Origin: Prevotella sp. E9-3
GTDB lineage: Bacteria > Bacteroidota > Bacteroidia > Bacteroidales > Bacteroidaceae
Direction of reading: 5' to 3'
Length of the DNA stretch: 64,000 bases
NCBI RefSeq assembly: GCF_022024015.1
Contig: NZ_CP091786.1
Coordinates: 1,674,001-1,738,000 of the forward strand
The number at the start of each line of letters is the position of its first letter. Within the stretch, counting starts at the first letter, position 1. The notes beneath the pieces were generated by a model that was given only the letters and a program-made list of their open reading frames with translations, did not search any database and was not told the DNA's origin. Position numbers and translations under genes: made by a program. Below are positions 1-7,899 of the stretch, one piece after another.

Positions 1-40
1 TCCTCAGGGGTAAATATTGTTTTGTCTTCCAATTGCTATT

Positions 41-1315
41 TTATATGTTGTCTAATGCCTGCTTCAGGTCATCGATGATGTCTGTTACATCCTCAATACC
101 TACTGACAGGCGAATAAGATCGGGTGCTACTCCTGCTTCGCGTAATTGCTCGTCGGAAAGCTGGCGATGGGTATGACTGGCAGGATGAAGAACACAAGTG
201 CGCGCATCGGCCACATGAGTCACAATTGCTACCAATTTCAGGGAGTCCATGAAACGTACGGCTGTTTCGCGAGTGCCTTTCAATCCGAAGGCTAATACGC
301 CACACGAACCGTTTGGCAAGTATTTCTGAGCCAGTGCATGACTTTCATCACTCTCAAGTCCACTATAGTGTACCCAGGCAACACGCTCGTCTTTACTCAG
401 GAACTCGGCCACTTTTTGAGCATTCTCGCAATGGCGTTGCATACGCAGATGGAGCGTCTCCAATCCCAGGTTCAGAAGAAATGAGTTCTGAGGTGATGGA
501 ATGCTTCCTAAGTCGCGCATCAGTTGCGCCACCAGTTTCGTGATGTAAGCCATCTTTCCGAAGGCTTTTGTATAGGTCAATCCGTGATAAGACTCATCAG
601 GAGTAGTAAGTCCAGGATATTTTTCATCCCAATTGAAGTTTCCGCTATCTACTACACAACCGCCAACTTGAGTGGCATGACCGTCCATGTATTTAGTAGT
701 AGAGTGGGTCACGATGTCAGCTCCCCATTCAAATGGTCGGCAGTTGATGGGGGTGGGGAAGGTGTTGTCTATAACAAGGGGTACATTGTGACTGTGGGCA
801 ATACGAGCAAATTTCTCAATGTCGAGTACCTTACAGCCAGGGTTTGAGATGGTCTCACCAAACAGGAGTTTTGTATTTGGACGGAAAGCTTTGGAAATTT
901 CCTCTTCCGAAGCCTCCGGGTTTACGAAGGTACATTCAATTCCTAATTTCTTTAGTGTTACACCAAACAGATTGTATGTACCGCCATAAATTTCATTTGA
1001 TGCCACTACATGGTCGCCTGCTTCACAGATGTTAAACACGGCATAGAAGTTTGCAGCCTGTCCGCTTGAAGTGAGTACAGCACCTACACCACCTTCCAGT
1101 GCAGCAATCTTACTGGCTACTGCATCGTTGGTTGGATTTTGCAGACGGGTGTAGAAATAGCCTTCTTTCTTGAGGTCGAAGAGGTCGGCCATTTCCTCAG
1201 TGTTGTCATATTTAAAGGTAGTACTCTGATATATTGGTAATACACGAGGTTCACCGTTTTTGGGCTGCCATCCTGCTTGCACACAAAGTGTGTCTCTTTT
1301 CAACTTCTTTTCCAT
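41..1315 (-). CDS. metY: O-acetylhomoserine sulfhydrylase (PLP-dependent)
   Basis: A 424-aa cytosolic enzyme of the Cys/Met metabolism PLP family. It is expected to make homocysteine from O-acetylhomoserine and sulfide (direct sulfhydrylation route to methionine). The PLP-binding stretch THSTTKYMDGH, with the Schiff-base lysine, is visible mid-protein, as is the N-terminal QSTTFKY typical of the family. Length is normal and there is one clear ATG. A close cystathionine gamma-synthase/lyase role is possible, but length and the sequence around the PLP lysine fit MetY better. It is transcribed alone from a consensus Bacteroidetes promoter about 30 bases upstream, and no SAM riboswitch fits in the short leader. 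Confidence 0.93.
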   Translation of the reverse strand: MEKKLKRDTLCVQAGWQPKNGEPRVLPIYQSTTFKYDNTEEMADLFDLKKEGYFYTRLQNPTNDAVASKIAALEGGVGAVLTSSGQAANFYAVFNICEAGDHVVASNEIYGGTYNLFGVTLKKLGIECTFVNPEASEEEISKAFRPNTKLLFGETISNPGCKVLDIEKFARIAHSHNVPLVIDNTFPTPINCRPFEWGADIVTHSTTKYMDGHATQVGGCVVDSGNFNWDEKYPGLTTPDESYHGLTYTKAFGKMAYITKLVAQLMRDLGSIPSPQNSFLLNLGLETLHLRMQRHCENAQKVAEFLSKDERVAWVHYSGLESDESHALAQKYLPNGSCGVLAFGLKGTRETAVRFMDSLKLVAIVTHVADARTCVLHPASHTHRQLSDEQLREAGVAPDLIRLSVGIEDVTDIIDDLKQALDNI

Positions 1316-1346
1316 GTTAGTTAAATCAGATTTGAAATTCAGAGTG

Positions 1347-1377
1347 CAAAAGTAAGAAAAAACAAGGGAAATACAAA
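1347..1377 (-). promoter_or_regulatory. metY promoter
   Basis: Read on the minus strand: a TTTG element (1374-1377), 19 bases, then TACTTTTG (1347-1354). This matches the Bacteroidetes primary-sigma consensus TTTG-N19-TAnnTTTG. It lies 31 bases before the metY ATG. Confidence 0.75.
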
Positions 1378-1435
1378 AGAAAAGGCGGCTTTTCTTTCGT
1401 ATTTCCTTATGAAAGTGTTATAGGTTAAACAGAAG

Positions 1436-2485
1436 TTACTCGTTAATTTCCGGCCATTCGTCGTCTGTCCATCTGATAGTACGTTGGATAAGCATTGCTA
1501 CTCCATTGTGCTTGGCACTATAGCCATGGCAGATAAAGATGTCTTCACCGTCGAACGAATAGGCTGCGCAATGTCCTGCTGCCTCCCATTCGTTTTTGTC
1601 TCCTTCCAGGAAGATGGTTCCTCCGCCATTCATCATCTCCTTGCCTTCACGGTCTAAGTACGGACCATCGATATTCTTACTTCTGCCTACAGCTACACGA
1701 TAGTTGCTTTTAGTTCCACGACAGCAATAGTCCCACGATACGAAGAGGTAATAGTAACCATTATGCTTGAAAATGAACGGTGCTTCAATCGCATTCGTAC
1801 CGGCAAATTTCGAAGTCGGGTTCTCTTCCTTCGGTTTATGATTGGGAGCATATCGACGAGCTATGGTGCGTATTCCTTTGTTTTTGTCGAGGTGCATGGT
1901 GGAGTCGAGTCTGGCTAACTGGATGCCATCCCAGAACGATCCCCACACCATCCAAGGGGTGTCGTTGTCATCAATAACAAAGTTCGGGTCAATGGCATTC
2001 CAGTTGTCTCCTGTGTGTTGACCGTTTTTCTCTTTTTTCCAATGGTGTGATGTGACAATACATCCCTCGTCTTTCCACATGCTTGAACGGAGTGATTGAC
2101 TGCTTAGCAGGCCGATTGCCGAACCGTTTTTGCCAAATGTAGAGCAGCTATAGGCCAGCCACCATTTTCCATGCCAGTTGATAATGTCGGGTGCCCATAC
2201 GTGGTTAGTGAATCCTGGAACAGAATCGGTTGTCCAACCTGGTATCACGGTCATTACCGGTGTTGGTAGTACTGTCCATACCTTTCTGTCTTTAGAGGTC
2301 ATTTGTTGAATTCCCCTACCTGTAGAATAAATATAATAGGTGTCATTCTCCTTGGCCATCACTGGATCGTGAACCATTGGATTTTCTGTGGTAAAGGCCT
2401 CACGTTGAAAATTTCGACGCTGTCCCTGTGCGACTGTGGTACTCACAATTGTAATCAGCATCGATAGAAATAATGTTCTTTTCAT
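1436..2485 (-). CDS. GH43 family arabinanase-like glycosidase, exported
   Basis: A 349-aa glycoside hydrolase of family 43, most like endo-alpha-1,5-L-arabinanases. Residues 1 to about 20 form a signal peptide ending TTVAQ, so it acts in the periplasm or at the surface. The five-bladed propeller's catalytic residues are in place with family spacing: Asp40 (VHDP, general base), Asp166 (NAIDPNF, pKa modulator) and Glu234 (IEAPF, general acid). The substrate is probably arabinan or arabinoxylan side chains; exact specificity cannot be read. It stands alone, with no SusC/SusD pair nearby. A -7-like box (CAAATTTA on the plus strand, 2520-2527) precedes it, but no -33 element is clear. Confidence 0.88.
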   Translation of the reverse strand: MKRTLFLSMLITIVSTTVAQGQRRNFQREAFTTENPMVHDPVMAKENDTYYIYSTGRGIQQMTSKDRKVWTVLPTPVMTVIPGWTTDSVPGFTNHVWAPDIINWHGKWWLAYSCSTFGKNGSAIGLLSSQSLRSSMWKDEGCIVTSHHWKKEKNGQHTGDNWNAIDPNFVIDDNDTPWMVWGSFWDGIQLARLDSTMHLDKNKGIRTIARRYAPNHKPKEENPTSKFAGTNAIEAPFIFKHNGYYYLFVSWDYCCRGTKSNYRVAVGRSKNIDGPYLDREGKEMMNGGGTIFLEGDKNEWEAAGHCAAYSFDGEDIFICHGYSAKHNGVAMLIQRTIRWTDDEWPEINE

Positions 2486-2558
2486 TTTTATAAGTGTTGG
2501 TAGTTTAGTTATTCGACTGCAAATTTACAATTAATTCTGCAAATTCTTTCCTTTTTCT

Positions 2559-2858
2559 CTCGACTTTTCGAAACTTTGGAAGAATTCGCAGGATTTCTTT
2601 GTATAAAGGCAGTTCCGAGGATTGAGAAAATTTAGGGTTACGATATAGAGACCGTTCTTGCGTCCCGTTGGTAGCAAGCGGCAAAGCCGAGCGCTAAATT
2701 CAATGTTCTGCTATAAATTGCCTAAAAGAGCACCCGACTCAGAACCACCGCCTGTTTCGTGGCTCATCATCGAGTGTAAAGGTACCGCTCGGCTTTGCCG
2801 CTTGCCCAAGCAAGAACTTTATTTTGAAATAGCCAAATGCTATTTACAAATTCTAACG
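2559..2858. repeat. Repeat B, copy 1 (dispersed intergenic repeat)
   Basis: About 300 bases that align along their length with 8364-8634, with many point differences but one large gap. The block from 2649 to 2745 is nearly identical in both copies. Copy 1 holds a perfect 20-bp inverted repeat (2674-2693 with 2786-2805), extended by an 8-bp outer pair (2654-2661 with 2810-2817). Copy 2 lacks the right arm. The first 20 bases resemble the promoter end of repeat A, but here the TA of the -7 box is degraded to AA. Function unknown. The element is non-coding, and reading frames across it are not conserved between copies. Confidence 0.85.
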
Positions 2859-2909
2859 TCTGAATTTCAGGCAAGAATCCATAGATTACCTGCTGTTCTT
2901 ATAACCGAT

Positions 2910-3032
2910 TCATCCAACTCCAGCTTCTATCTCTCTCTGAGCATAGATCACAGCATCACGCTTTACCTCGTCCTCACCCTCAACGGTATCCAGCACCTTG
3001 TCCGCCAACCAAATAGTCAGCAGTTCTTTTTC
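2910..3032 (-). pseudogene. 3' remnant of an XRE-family regulator gene
   Basis: The last 41 codons or so of a helix-turn-helix regulator, beginning EKELLTIWLADKVLDT and ending at a TGA at 2910-2912. They match the C-terminus of the intact XRE gene at 9910-10203 almost residue for residue, with changes such as Asp to Glu and Lys to Arg. The DNA-binding part is gone. The bases downstream (2875-2912) also resemble the intergenic bases after the intact gene, including the CCATAG that there carries the start codon of the 410-aa gene. An ancestral copy of that neighbour therefore seems to have been deleted. Confidence 0.85.
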
Positions 3033-3060
3033 CGTATGCTTTCAGCCTGCTTTGTGGCTT

Positions 3061-3134
3061 CTTATAGCCTACTCCAAGGCATACTCGTGAGTAAGGCTAT
3101 AAGCAGCCCTAGAGTATGCCTACATCTTGGGTAG
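3061..3134. repeat. Two interleaved inverted repeats
   Basis: Arm 1 is 3061-3074 with 3089-3103 (14 pairs, one bulged base). Arm 2 is 3077-3086 with 3112-3121 (10 perfect pairs), extendable through CCAAG/CTTGG to 3134. Because the arms interleave, both cannot form as simple hairpins; a pseudoknot or two alternative folds would be needed. The site sits between two gene remnants and may be a decayed mobile-element end or an old regulatory RNA. Nothing else identifies it. Confidence 0.6.
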
Positions 3135-3171
3135 AGCTTGCCAAGTGCTTGCCAAATCCTATTCTTCCTGC

Positions 3172-3513
3172 TCATAGTAATATGAATAGACAATGCCTTT
3201 CCAAGTAGCTGTGCAGATGCTCTGCCAAACAAAACAAAGTATTCCCCTTAGCGATGGTTTTCGTACGAATCTTGCCAGCAAAGTCATATAGCCCACCAAA
3301 CAGATAGGCATGAATCTGCTGCAGCGCCTTAATAGTGCCCACATCTTTTTCTGCCACCAGATCACTCTCCCACAGCGTGTAGGCCTTCTTCTGGCTCTGT
3401 CCGTCTATGGTGTTATCGCTGTAGGTGAACCAATCGAGGAAGTCCATTGCCTGTTGGTTTCGAATGGTCTTAGCAAGCTTATCGACACCCGTCTGGCTGA
3501 TAACATCGGTCAT
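3172..3513 (-). pseudogene. Truncated Fic-domain protein gene
   Basis: About 113 codons from ATG 3513. The segment from IRNQQAMDFLDWF through GGLYDFAGKIRTK to LHSYLE is characteristic of the N-terminal half of Fic (AMP-transferase) proteins. The frame then runs into a stop well before the HPFxxGNGR active-site motif, which is not found in any frame downstream, so no active Fic enzyme can be made. The open frame continues upstream of ATG 3513 with unrelated residues. Fic proteins often sit in toxin-antitoxin or accessory loci, which fits the adjacent XRE remnant. Confidence 0.8.
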
Positions 3514-3689
3514 ACGTTTCTTTCCATCAGGAGCAGTCTTTGTCTTATAGCCTTGCTGCTCAGCGGTGTGACAGTGCCTGTCCCCATGACTATAACAAAT
3601 TACCAAAAATTTGCATCATTATTCACTTATGAGCCCCTTCTTCCTTTTGTCATCTCAAGACAGAAAAACACACTTTTCTGGGGAAATGC

Positions 3690-3720
3690 TTGTATCATTC
3701 AAATAAAGCCTTTATCTTTG
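3690..3720 (+). promoter_or_regulatory. Promoter for the lipoprotein/C13 remnant and CotH
   Basis: TTG at 3690-3692, 20 bases, then TATCTTTG at 3713-3720. The ATG of the lipoprotein leader follows at 3739. Confidence 0.65.
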
Positions 3721-3738
3721 TGGCGGAATAATATTACA

Positions 3739-4267
3739 ATGATAATAAAAAAGAATCTATTAACGATGCTGGCCGCCATCCTTTTTTGCGGCTTTACAGT
3801 GACATGGTTGAGCGCCTGCTCGAGTGGTGATGATGATAACAAATAAGACGCCTGTGGTATTGCCTGCAGGACAGGGCATGACCGCCGACCTGCTGAAAGA
3901 GACGCTGCAATCGATGGCGGATGCCCATCAGTTCCGTCAGATGCTCGTGTGCCTGGAGCCCTGCTATTCGGCTAACATGGGAAAAGCACTTGAGGGCATC
4001 CCCGGTGTGCTGGCCATCTGTTCGGCAGGACCTTATGAGCAGTCGTTTGCCGACTCGTGGAGCAACGAACTGGGAGTATGGATGTGTGACCGCTTCACCC
4101 GAAACCTCATCGGCCACGCCACCGAATATCCCAACGGCACCTATCGTGACCTCTACCTCTACTGTGCCCAGCACACCCTCGGTTCGCATGTAGGCATCTA
4201 CAACTACACCTACTTCGGCAACCTCTACACCACCGGCCCGAAAGATTTTTTTGTCAAAAATAAGTGA
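3739..4267 (+). pseudogene. C13-family (legumain-like) lipoprotein peptidase, internal deletion and frameshift
   Basis: An ATG at 3739 opens a lipoprotein signal peptide with lipobox LSAC, followed by SSGDDDNK and a stop at 3844-3846. In another frame, starting near 3850, comes the C-terminal part of a C13-type peptidase: GMTADLL, the nucleophile region LEPCYSANM, then a long conserved tail to the TGA at 4265-4267. The middle of the protein, which would carry the catalytic His, is missing, and the two parts are out of frame. The simplest reading is one ancestral secreted peptidase that lost its centre. The last codon overlaps the start region of the CotH frame, so the remnant may still act as a leader for CotH translation. 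Confidence 0.75.
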
Positions 4268-4284
4268 TGATGACCTATCACAAT

Positions 4285-5832
4285 ATGAAAGATGTTTTAT
4301 TAACTATACTGCTGTGCTTATTTGCCATAGAAGTTCCTGCTGACAGCTGGGATGAAGGGAACTTTAAGCCCTATAATACCGATGTCGTGCTAGAGAAGAC
4401 AAACCTGCCCATCCTGTTCATCAACACCCGCGACGAAGCCGGCCATACCACCGCCATCCATAAAGACTACCAAGTGGCAGTGCGTATGAAGATCATCAAC
4501 AATGCTGACGGGGTGAACTACGGCGACACAGTGGCACATTCGGGGCAGACCACCGACTATGAGGGATGGGTAGGCATCAAGTACAGAGGTAGCAGCTCAT
4601 TTTATGACTCCGACAAGAAACCTTATGGTTTCAGAACCTTGAAAACGGCTGACGTGAACGGAAAGAAAGAGAAAGTGAAACTGCTCGGTTTGCCAGAGGA
4701 CAACAACTGGGTGTTGCTGGCGCCCTATCATGACCGCAGTCTGATCCGCGATCCGCTGGTGTATCAACTCTCACGGCCCTACTTCGAATTCACACCTAAG
4801 TGCAAATTCTGCGAGATCATCGTCGACGGCATCTACTATGGTGTCTATATTCTCTGCGAAAAACCCAGCAAGGGCGAGAACCGCTTGAACTTTACTGCTC
4901 CAGGCGACAGCGGCGACGAACTGACTGGCGACTATATGGTGGAGATAGACCGTGATAATGAGCCACATTTCGTATTGAAATACAAAATGTACGATCATGA
5001 TATCTGCGCAAAGTACCACTTCCCTGAGTACGAGGAAATATCAAGTGAACAGATGGCCTATATCAAGCAGCGGTTTGACGAGTTGGAGGATGTGCTCAAC
5101 AGCGACGGTTTTGCTGACAAGGAGAATGGCTACAGCAAGTATATCGACGTGGAAAACTTCATCAATTACCAGCTGATGACGGAGTTCTGCCAAAACCCTG
5201 ACGGTTATCGTCTGAGTACCTATATCTATAAACGACGTGACTCTGTGGATCCGCGATTCAAGATAACCCCTTGGGACTACAACATGACCTTCGGCAATAA
5301 TATCGCAGCAGGAGATTTCCTCTATGAGCAATGGGTATATGAGAAAGGACAGAAAGCGGGGCTGTTAGGCAAGCTGCCTGTGCCTTTCTGGTGGAAACGG
5401 CTAACAGAAGACGAAGCCTATTGGAAACGCATGAAGGAGCGATGGGCTGAATTACGAACCAGCACACTGAGCGACCAGCACGTCACTGAAATGATGGACT
5501 CTCTGGTCAACGAAGTAACGATTGGAGGTGCCTGTGAGCGCAATTATCAGGCATGGTCCATCTGGGACAAAGAGATTCCCCTGGCTCCCACCACTGCCAC
5601 AAACTATGATGAGGAAATAGCCCTCATGCGTGAATGGACTAAGAAACAAGTGGCGTGGATTGACGAACAACTGGTTTTCGATCCTACGGGTATCATCTCT
5701 ATTCAGAAAGTGCCATTCGTCAAGCGTAAAGACAATGATGACTGGTATGATCTTCAAGGTCGTAAGTTCGCCCCCAAACCCACCGCCCGAGGCATATACA
5801 TACTCCAAGGCAAAAAGGAATTAATCAAATAG
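4285..5832 (+). CDS. CotH kinase family protein, secreted
   Basis: About 515 aa. The frame stays open upstream to a GTG at 4264, with ATGs at 4267 and 4270. ATG 4285 is preferred because it gives a proper signal peptide (MKDVLLTILLCLFAIEVPA). The body is a CotH domain, with YRGSSS, the LLAPYHDRSLIRD block and the ITPWDYNMTFGN motif that corresponds to the metal-binding Asp region of atypical CotH kinases. The C-terminus carries YDLQGRKF...GIYILQGKK, a tail common on exported Prevotella proteins. Substrate is unknown; the family includes protein and small-molecule phosphotransferases. It directly follows the C13 remnant and probably shares its promoter. Confidence 0.85.
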   Translation: MKDVLLTILLCLFAIEVPADSWDEGNFKPYNTDVVLEKTNLPILFINTRDEAGHTTAIHKDYQVAVRMKIINNADGVNYGDTVAHSGQTTDYEGWVGIKYRGSSSFYDSDKKPYGFRTLKTADVNGKKEKVKLLGLPEDNNWVLLAPYHDRSLIRDPLVYQLSRPYFEFTPKCKFCEIIVDGIYYGVYILCEKPSKGENRLNFTAPGDSGDELTGDYMVEIDRDNEPHFVLKYKMYDHDICAKYHFPEYEEISSEQMAYIKQRFDELEDVLNSDGFADKENGYSKYIDVENFINYQLMTEFCQNPDGYRLSTYIYKRRDSVDPRFKITPWDYNMTFGNNIAAGDFLYEQWVYEKGQKAGLLGKLPVPFWWKRLTEDEAYWKRMKERWAELRTSTLSDQHVTEMMDSLVNEVTIGGACERNYQAWSIWDKEIPLAPTTATNYDEEIALMREWTKKQVAWIDEQLVFDPTGIISIQKVPFVKRKDNDDWYDLQGRKFAPKPTARGIYILQGKKELIK

Positions 5833-5944
5833 CAGGACGACATGGGGCAAGGCTCTGATCGATAAGATGGGAGCCAAGCAACTGAAAGGTCGTCGCCTGA
5901 CAGTAGTCACTGGGACAGGTACTTGGGTATGATGCCAACAATGG

Positions 5945-6502
5945 TCAGAGGGTTTTGATGATTTTGGCGGGATTGCCACCGACTACTGCGTTGTCGGGGA
6001 CATCCTTGGTGACTACGGCACCAGCGGCTACGACGGCATTGCGGCCTATGGTGACACCGGGACAGATGATGGCTCCGATGCATATCCACGCATTCTCCTT
6101 GATGGTCACCTGACCGAAATGAAACAGGTCGTGCCTGTCGTAGAGGTCGTGATCAACAGTGACTATCTTCACCTCGGGACCTATCAGCACATTGTCTTCT
6201 ATCACTACCCTACCCGGCGAGAGGATGGTGGCTCCCTTGTTGATGGTCACATTCTTCCCGAAGGTCATCCGGCATCCGCAATCGCAATAGAAGGGTGACA
6301 CAACGACGACACTATCGTCTAATGCACACTGAAACAATTCCTCCAGCAGTCCCTTGTAATCGGGTTCGGTGGGTTTTCTTGCCGAGATTTTGAGGCATAG
6401 TTCATGACTACGTATCATCTCTGCCTCTACGTTGCGCATACGAGGGTCGCTCTTGTGTCCTGTTCCCGTGGCATCTATGGTGTCAAACATATTATTATCC
6501 AT
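5945..6502 (-). CDS. Maa/LacA-type sugar O-acetyltransferase
   Basis: A 185-aa left-handed beta-helix (hexapeptide repeat) acetyltransferase of the maltose/galactoside O-acetyltransferase group, using acetyl-CoA. ATG 6502 is chosen; the longer frame only begins with TTG at 6538. The N-terminal helical part (EAEMIRSHELC) is followed by hexapeptide turns (FGKNVTINKGATI, IEDNVLIGPEVKI), the histidine-bearing VDHDLYDRH loop, and the closing GNPAKIIKTL. Acceptor sugar unknown. The 3' flank, 5833-5944, holds a short unrecognised open stretch. A -7-like box (6536-6543) precedes it. Confidence 0.88.
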   Translation of the reverse strand: MDNNMFDTIDATGTGHKSDPRMRNVEAEMIRSHELCLKISARKPTEPDYKGLLEELFQCALDDSVVVVSPFYCDCGCRMTFGKNVTINKGATILSPGRVVIEDNVLIGPEVKIVTVDHDLYDRHDLFHFGQVTIKENAWICIGAIICPGVTIGRNAVVAAGAVVTKDVPDNAVVGGNPAKIIKTL

Positions 6503-6543
6503 GCTATTATCACAAAACTTATTAATTCTTGGGTACAAAAGTA

Positions 6544-6911
6544 ATAAATTTGCCGTAAATTTGGTATTTTTGCAGGGAAAACCGTTTTACTTTTTCTCTT
6601 TATTAGTGATACGATAAATTTTAATTGTTACCATACACACCAACAGGACATCTACCGTTGCCTTGTTCCCTGACGATGGATCGGAAGTTGCGAAGTTCAG
6701 ATACGCCAAAGACAAAGCGTCATAGTAACGGTTCGTTATGCCTGTAAACAGCCTTTCACAAGGCTTGTAAAAACACTTTTTAGGCGAAAATTGGTAGAAA
6801 TGTCTCAAAAAACTAGGAAGTTAAAAGAAAAATGCCTAACTTTACAACGACAAATCCCGCCCGCTTCCCATAAGAACAGCGTACCCAGCGGGACATTTTT
6901 TGTATATAGAC
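6544..6911. other. Gene-poor stretch with a possible leader hairpin
   Basis: A 73-codon minus-strand open frame (6587-6808) is present, but I recognise no family and see no promoter, so it is not called as a gene. On the plus strand TCCCGC (6855-6860) can pair with GCGGGA (6888-6893), and six T residues follow just before the Abi_2 ATG at 6912. That looks like a terminator or attenuator in the leader of that gene. Confidence 0.4.
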
Positions 6912-7199
6912 ATGAGATATACCAAACAAGCAATGACGCTGGCACAGCAGATTCAGACACTGCAAGGCAGAGGTCTGATGATTGCTGATACCAATAAGGC
7001 AGAACAAGCTCTTGATGCTATCAGCTATTTCCGATTGGCAGACTACTGGTATCATCTGGAAGCTGATCATCATACTCATCAGTTCCTACCCGACAGTCAT
7101 TTTGATGAAGTGCTGGCTTGTTACTATTCAGAGTTCGAGCGGCCTTTCACGTCCCACATAGCCAGTGATATTCAAGTTGCATTTTCACTTCGTTCCTAA
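6912..7199 (+). pseudogene. Abi_2 (AbiD/AbiF-like) abortive-infection gene, 3' truncated
   Basis: About 95 codons. The start (MRYTKQAMTLAQQIQTLQGR, GLMI, KAEQALDAISYFRLADYW) is the typical N-terminus of Abi_2 family proteins, which are usually about 300 aa and linked to phage abortive infection. From about 7172 the frame enters repeat A and ends eight codons later at a stop inside the repeat. The rest of the gene is missing. The true start is ATG 6912, since the frame before it only offers TTG at 6900. It is presumably non-functional and marks the left edge of the accessory region. Confidence 0.8.
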
Positions 7200-7421
7200 A
7201 CTCCTCGGTTTTCCTTGCATTGCCCTTTATTTACGCGTTTTCTGCGTTAATCTTCCAAAATCCGTCTTTCGTTACATACTTTTTTCGTAACTCTGGCTGA
7301 CGCCGAAGTTCTTGGACGAGCCAAGCGAAATAAGTTTCGAGTCCTTCGTCTCGGAAATGAAAAGAAAAGCAAGCATTTCTTTTGCATTTCTCTCGACTTT
7401 TCGTAACTTTGCAATCCGAAA
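7172..7421 (+). repeat. Repeat A, copy 1 (250 bp, promoter-bearing)
   Basis: It aligns without gaps with 20601-20850; I count about a dozen mismatches by eye. The orientation is direct. It contains a small CTTGG...CCAAG hairpin and ends in a complete Bacteroidetes promoter, which sits right upstream of rpiB. The left end is abrupt and cuts the Abi_2 gene. Confidence 0.92.
7381..7411 (+). promoter_or_regulatory. rpiB promoter inside repeat A
   Basis: TTTG (7381-7384), 19 bases, TAACTTTG (7404-7411). The ATG of rpiB is 41 bases further on. Confidence 0.75.
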
Positions 7422-7451
7422 TAATTTATACTATTAATACACTATTATACT

Positions 7452-7892
7452 ATGGAGATAAAGACCATTGGACTGGCCAGCGATCATGCAGGCTTTGAAC
7501 TTAAACAATTTGTGAAGCAATACCTTGATGAAAAAGGACTCGCTTATAAAGATTATGGTACATACACGGAGGATTCGTGCGACTACCCTGACTTCGGTCA
7601 TGCATTGGCTCATGGAATGGAACAGGGTGAAGTATTTCCTGGTATTGCCATTTGCGGAAGTGGTGAAGGTATTAGCATGACTCTGAACAAACACCAAAGC
7701 ATTCGGGCCGGACTTTGCTGGATTCCTGAGATTGCCCATCTGATTCGTCAGCATAATAATGCTAATGTTTTGGTGATGCCTGGACGTTTCATTGATCACG
7801 ACATGGCTCGCAAAATTATGGACGAGTTCTTTACCACCGAGTTTGAGGGCGGTCGCCACCAGAAGCGTATCGATAAGATTCCAGTACAGTAG
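7452..7892 (+). CDS. rpiB: Ribose-5-phosphate isomerase B
   Basis: A 146-aa RpiB/LacA-LacB family enzyme that interconverts ribose 5-phosphate and ribulose 5-phosphate in the non-oxidative pentose phosphate pathway. The N-terminal SDHAGFELK phosphate-binding loop, the CGSGEGISM loop (catalytic Cys) and the HNNANVL segment are all present, and the length is normal. In many Bacteroidales rpiB follows tkt; here it stands alone between repeat A and a non-coding stretch, which suggests its surroundings were rearranged. Its only visible promoter is the one carried by repeat A. Confidence 0.94.
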   Translation: MEIKTIGLASDHAGFELKQFVKQYLDEKGLAYKDYGTYTEDSCDYPDFGHALAHGMEQGEVFPGIAICGSGEGISMTLNKHQSIRAGLCWIPEIAHLIRQHNNANVLVMPGRFIDHDMARKIMDEFFTTEFEGGRHQKRIDKIPVQ

Positions 7893-7899
7893 AAGAGTA

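Noticed and set aside
1316-1435. SAM riboswitch ahead of metY
   Set aside because: The leader from the promoter to the ATG is only about 25-30 bases, too short for any known SAM riboswitch.
2658-3134. 158-codon plus-strand open frame
   Set aside because: It runs across repeat B, the antisense of the XRE remnant and the interleaved dyads. The equivalent frame is not kept in repeat B copy 2.
3310-3738. Upstream part of a 178-codon plus-strand frame
   Set aside because: It is antisense to the Fic remnant; only the last 36 codons, from ATG 3739 behind the promoter, form a believable lipoprotein leader.
3739-4267. Programmed frameshift in the lipoprotein/C13 gene
   Set aside because: No slippery heptamer, and a whole central domain is missing, so a frameshift alone would not restore the enzyme.
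5833-5944. Short open stretch after CotH
   Set aside because: About 30 codons without start, promoter or recognisable family; treated as spacer or old debris.
6587-6808. 73-codon minus-strand frame
   Set aside because: No promoter, no recognisable motif, and no support beyond being open.
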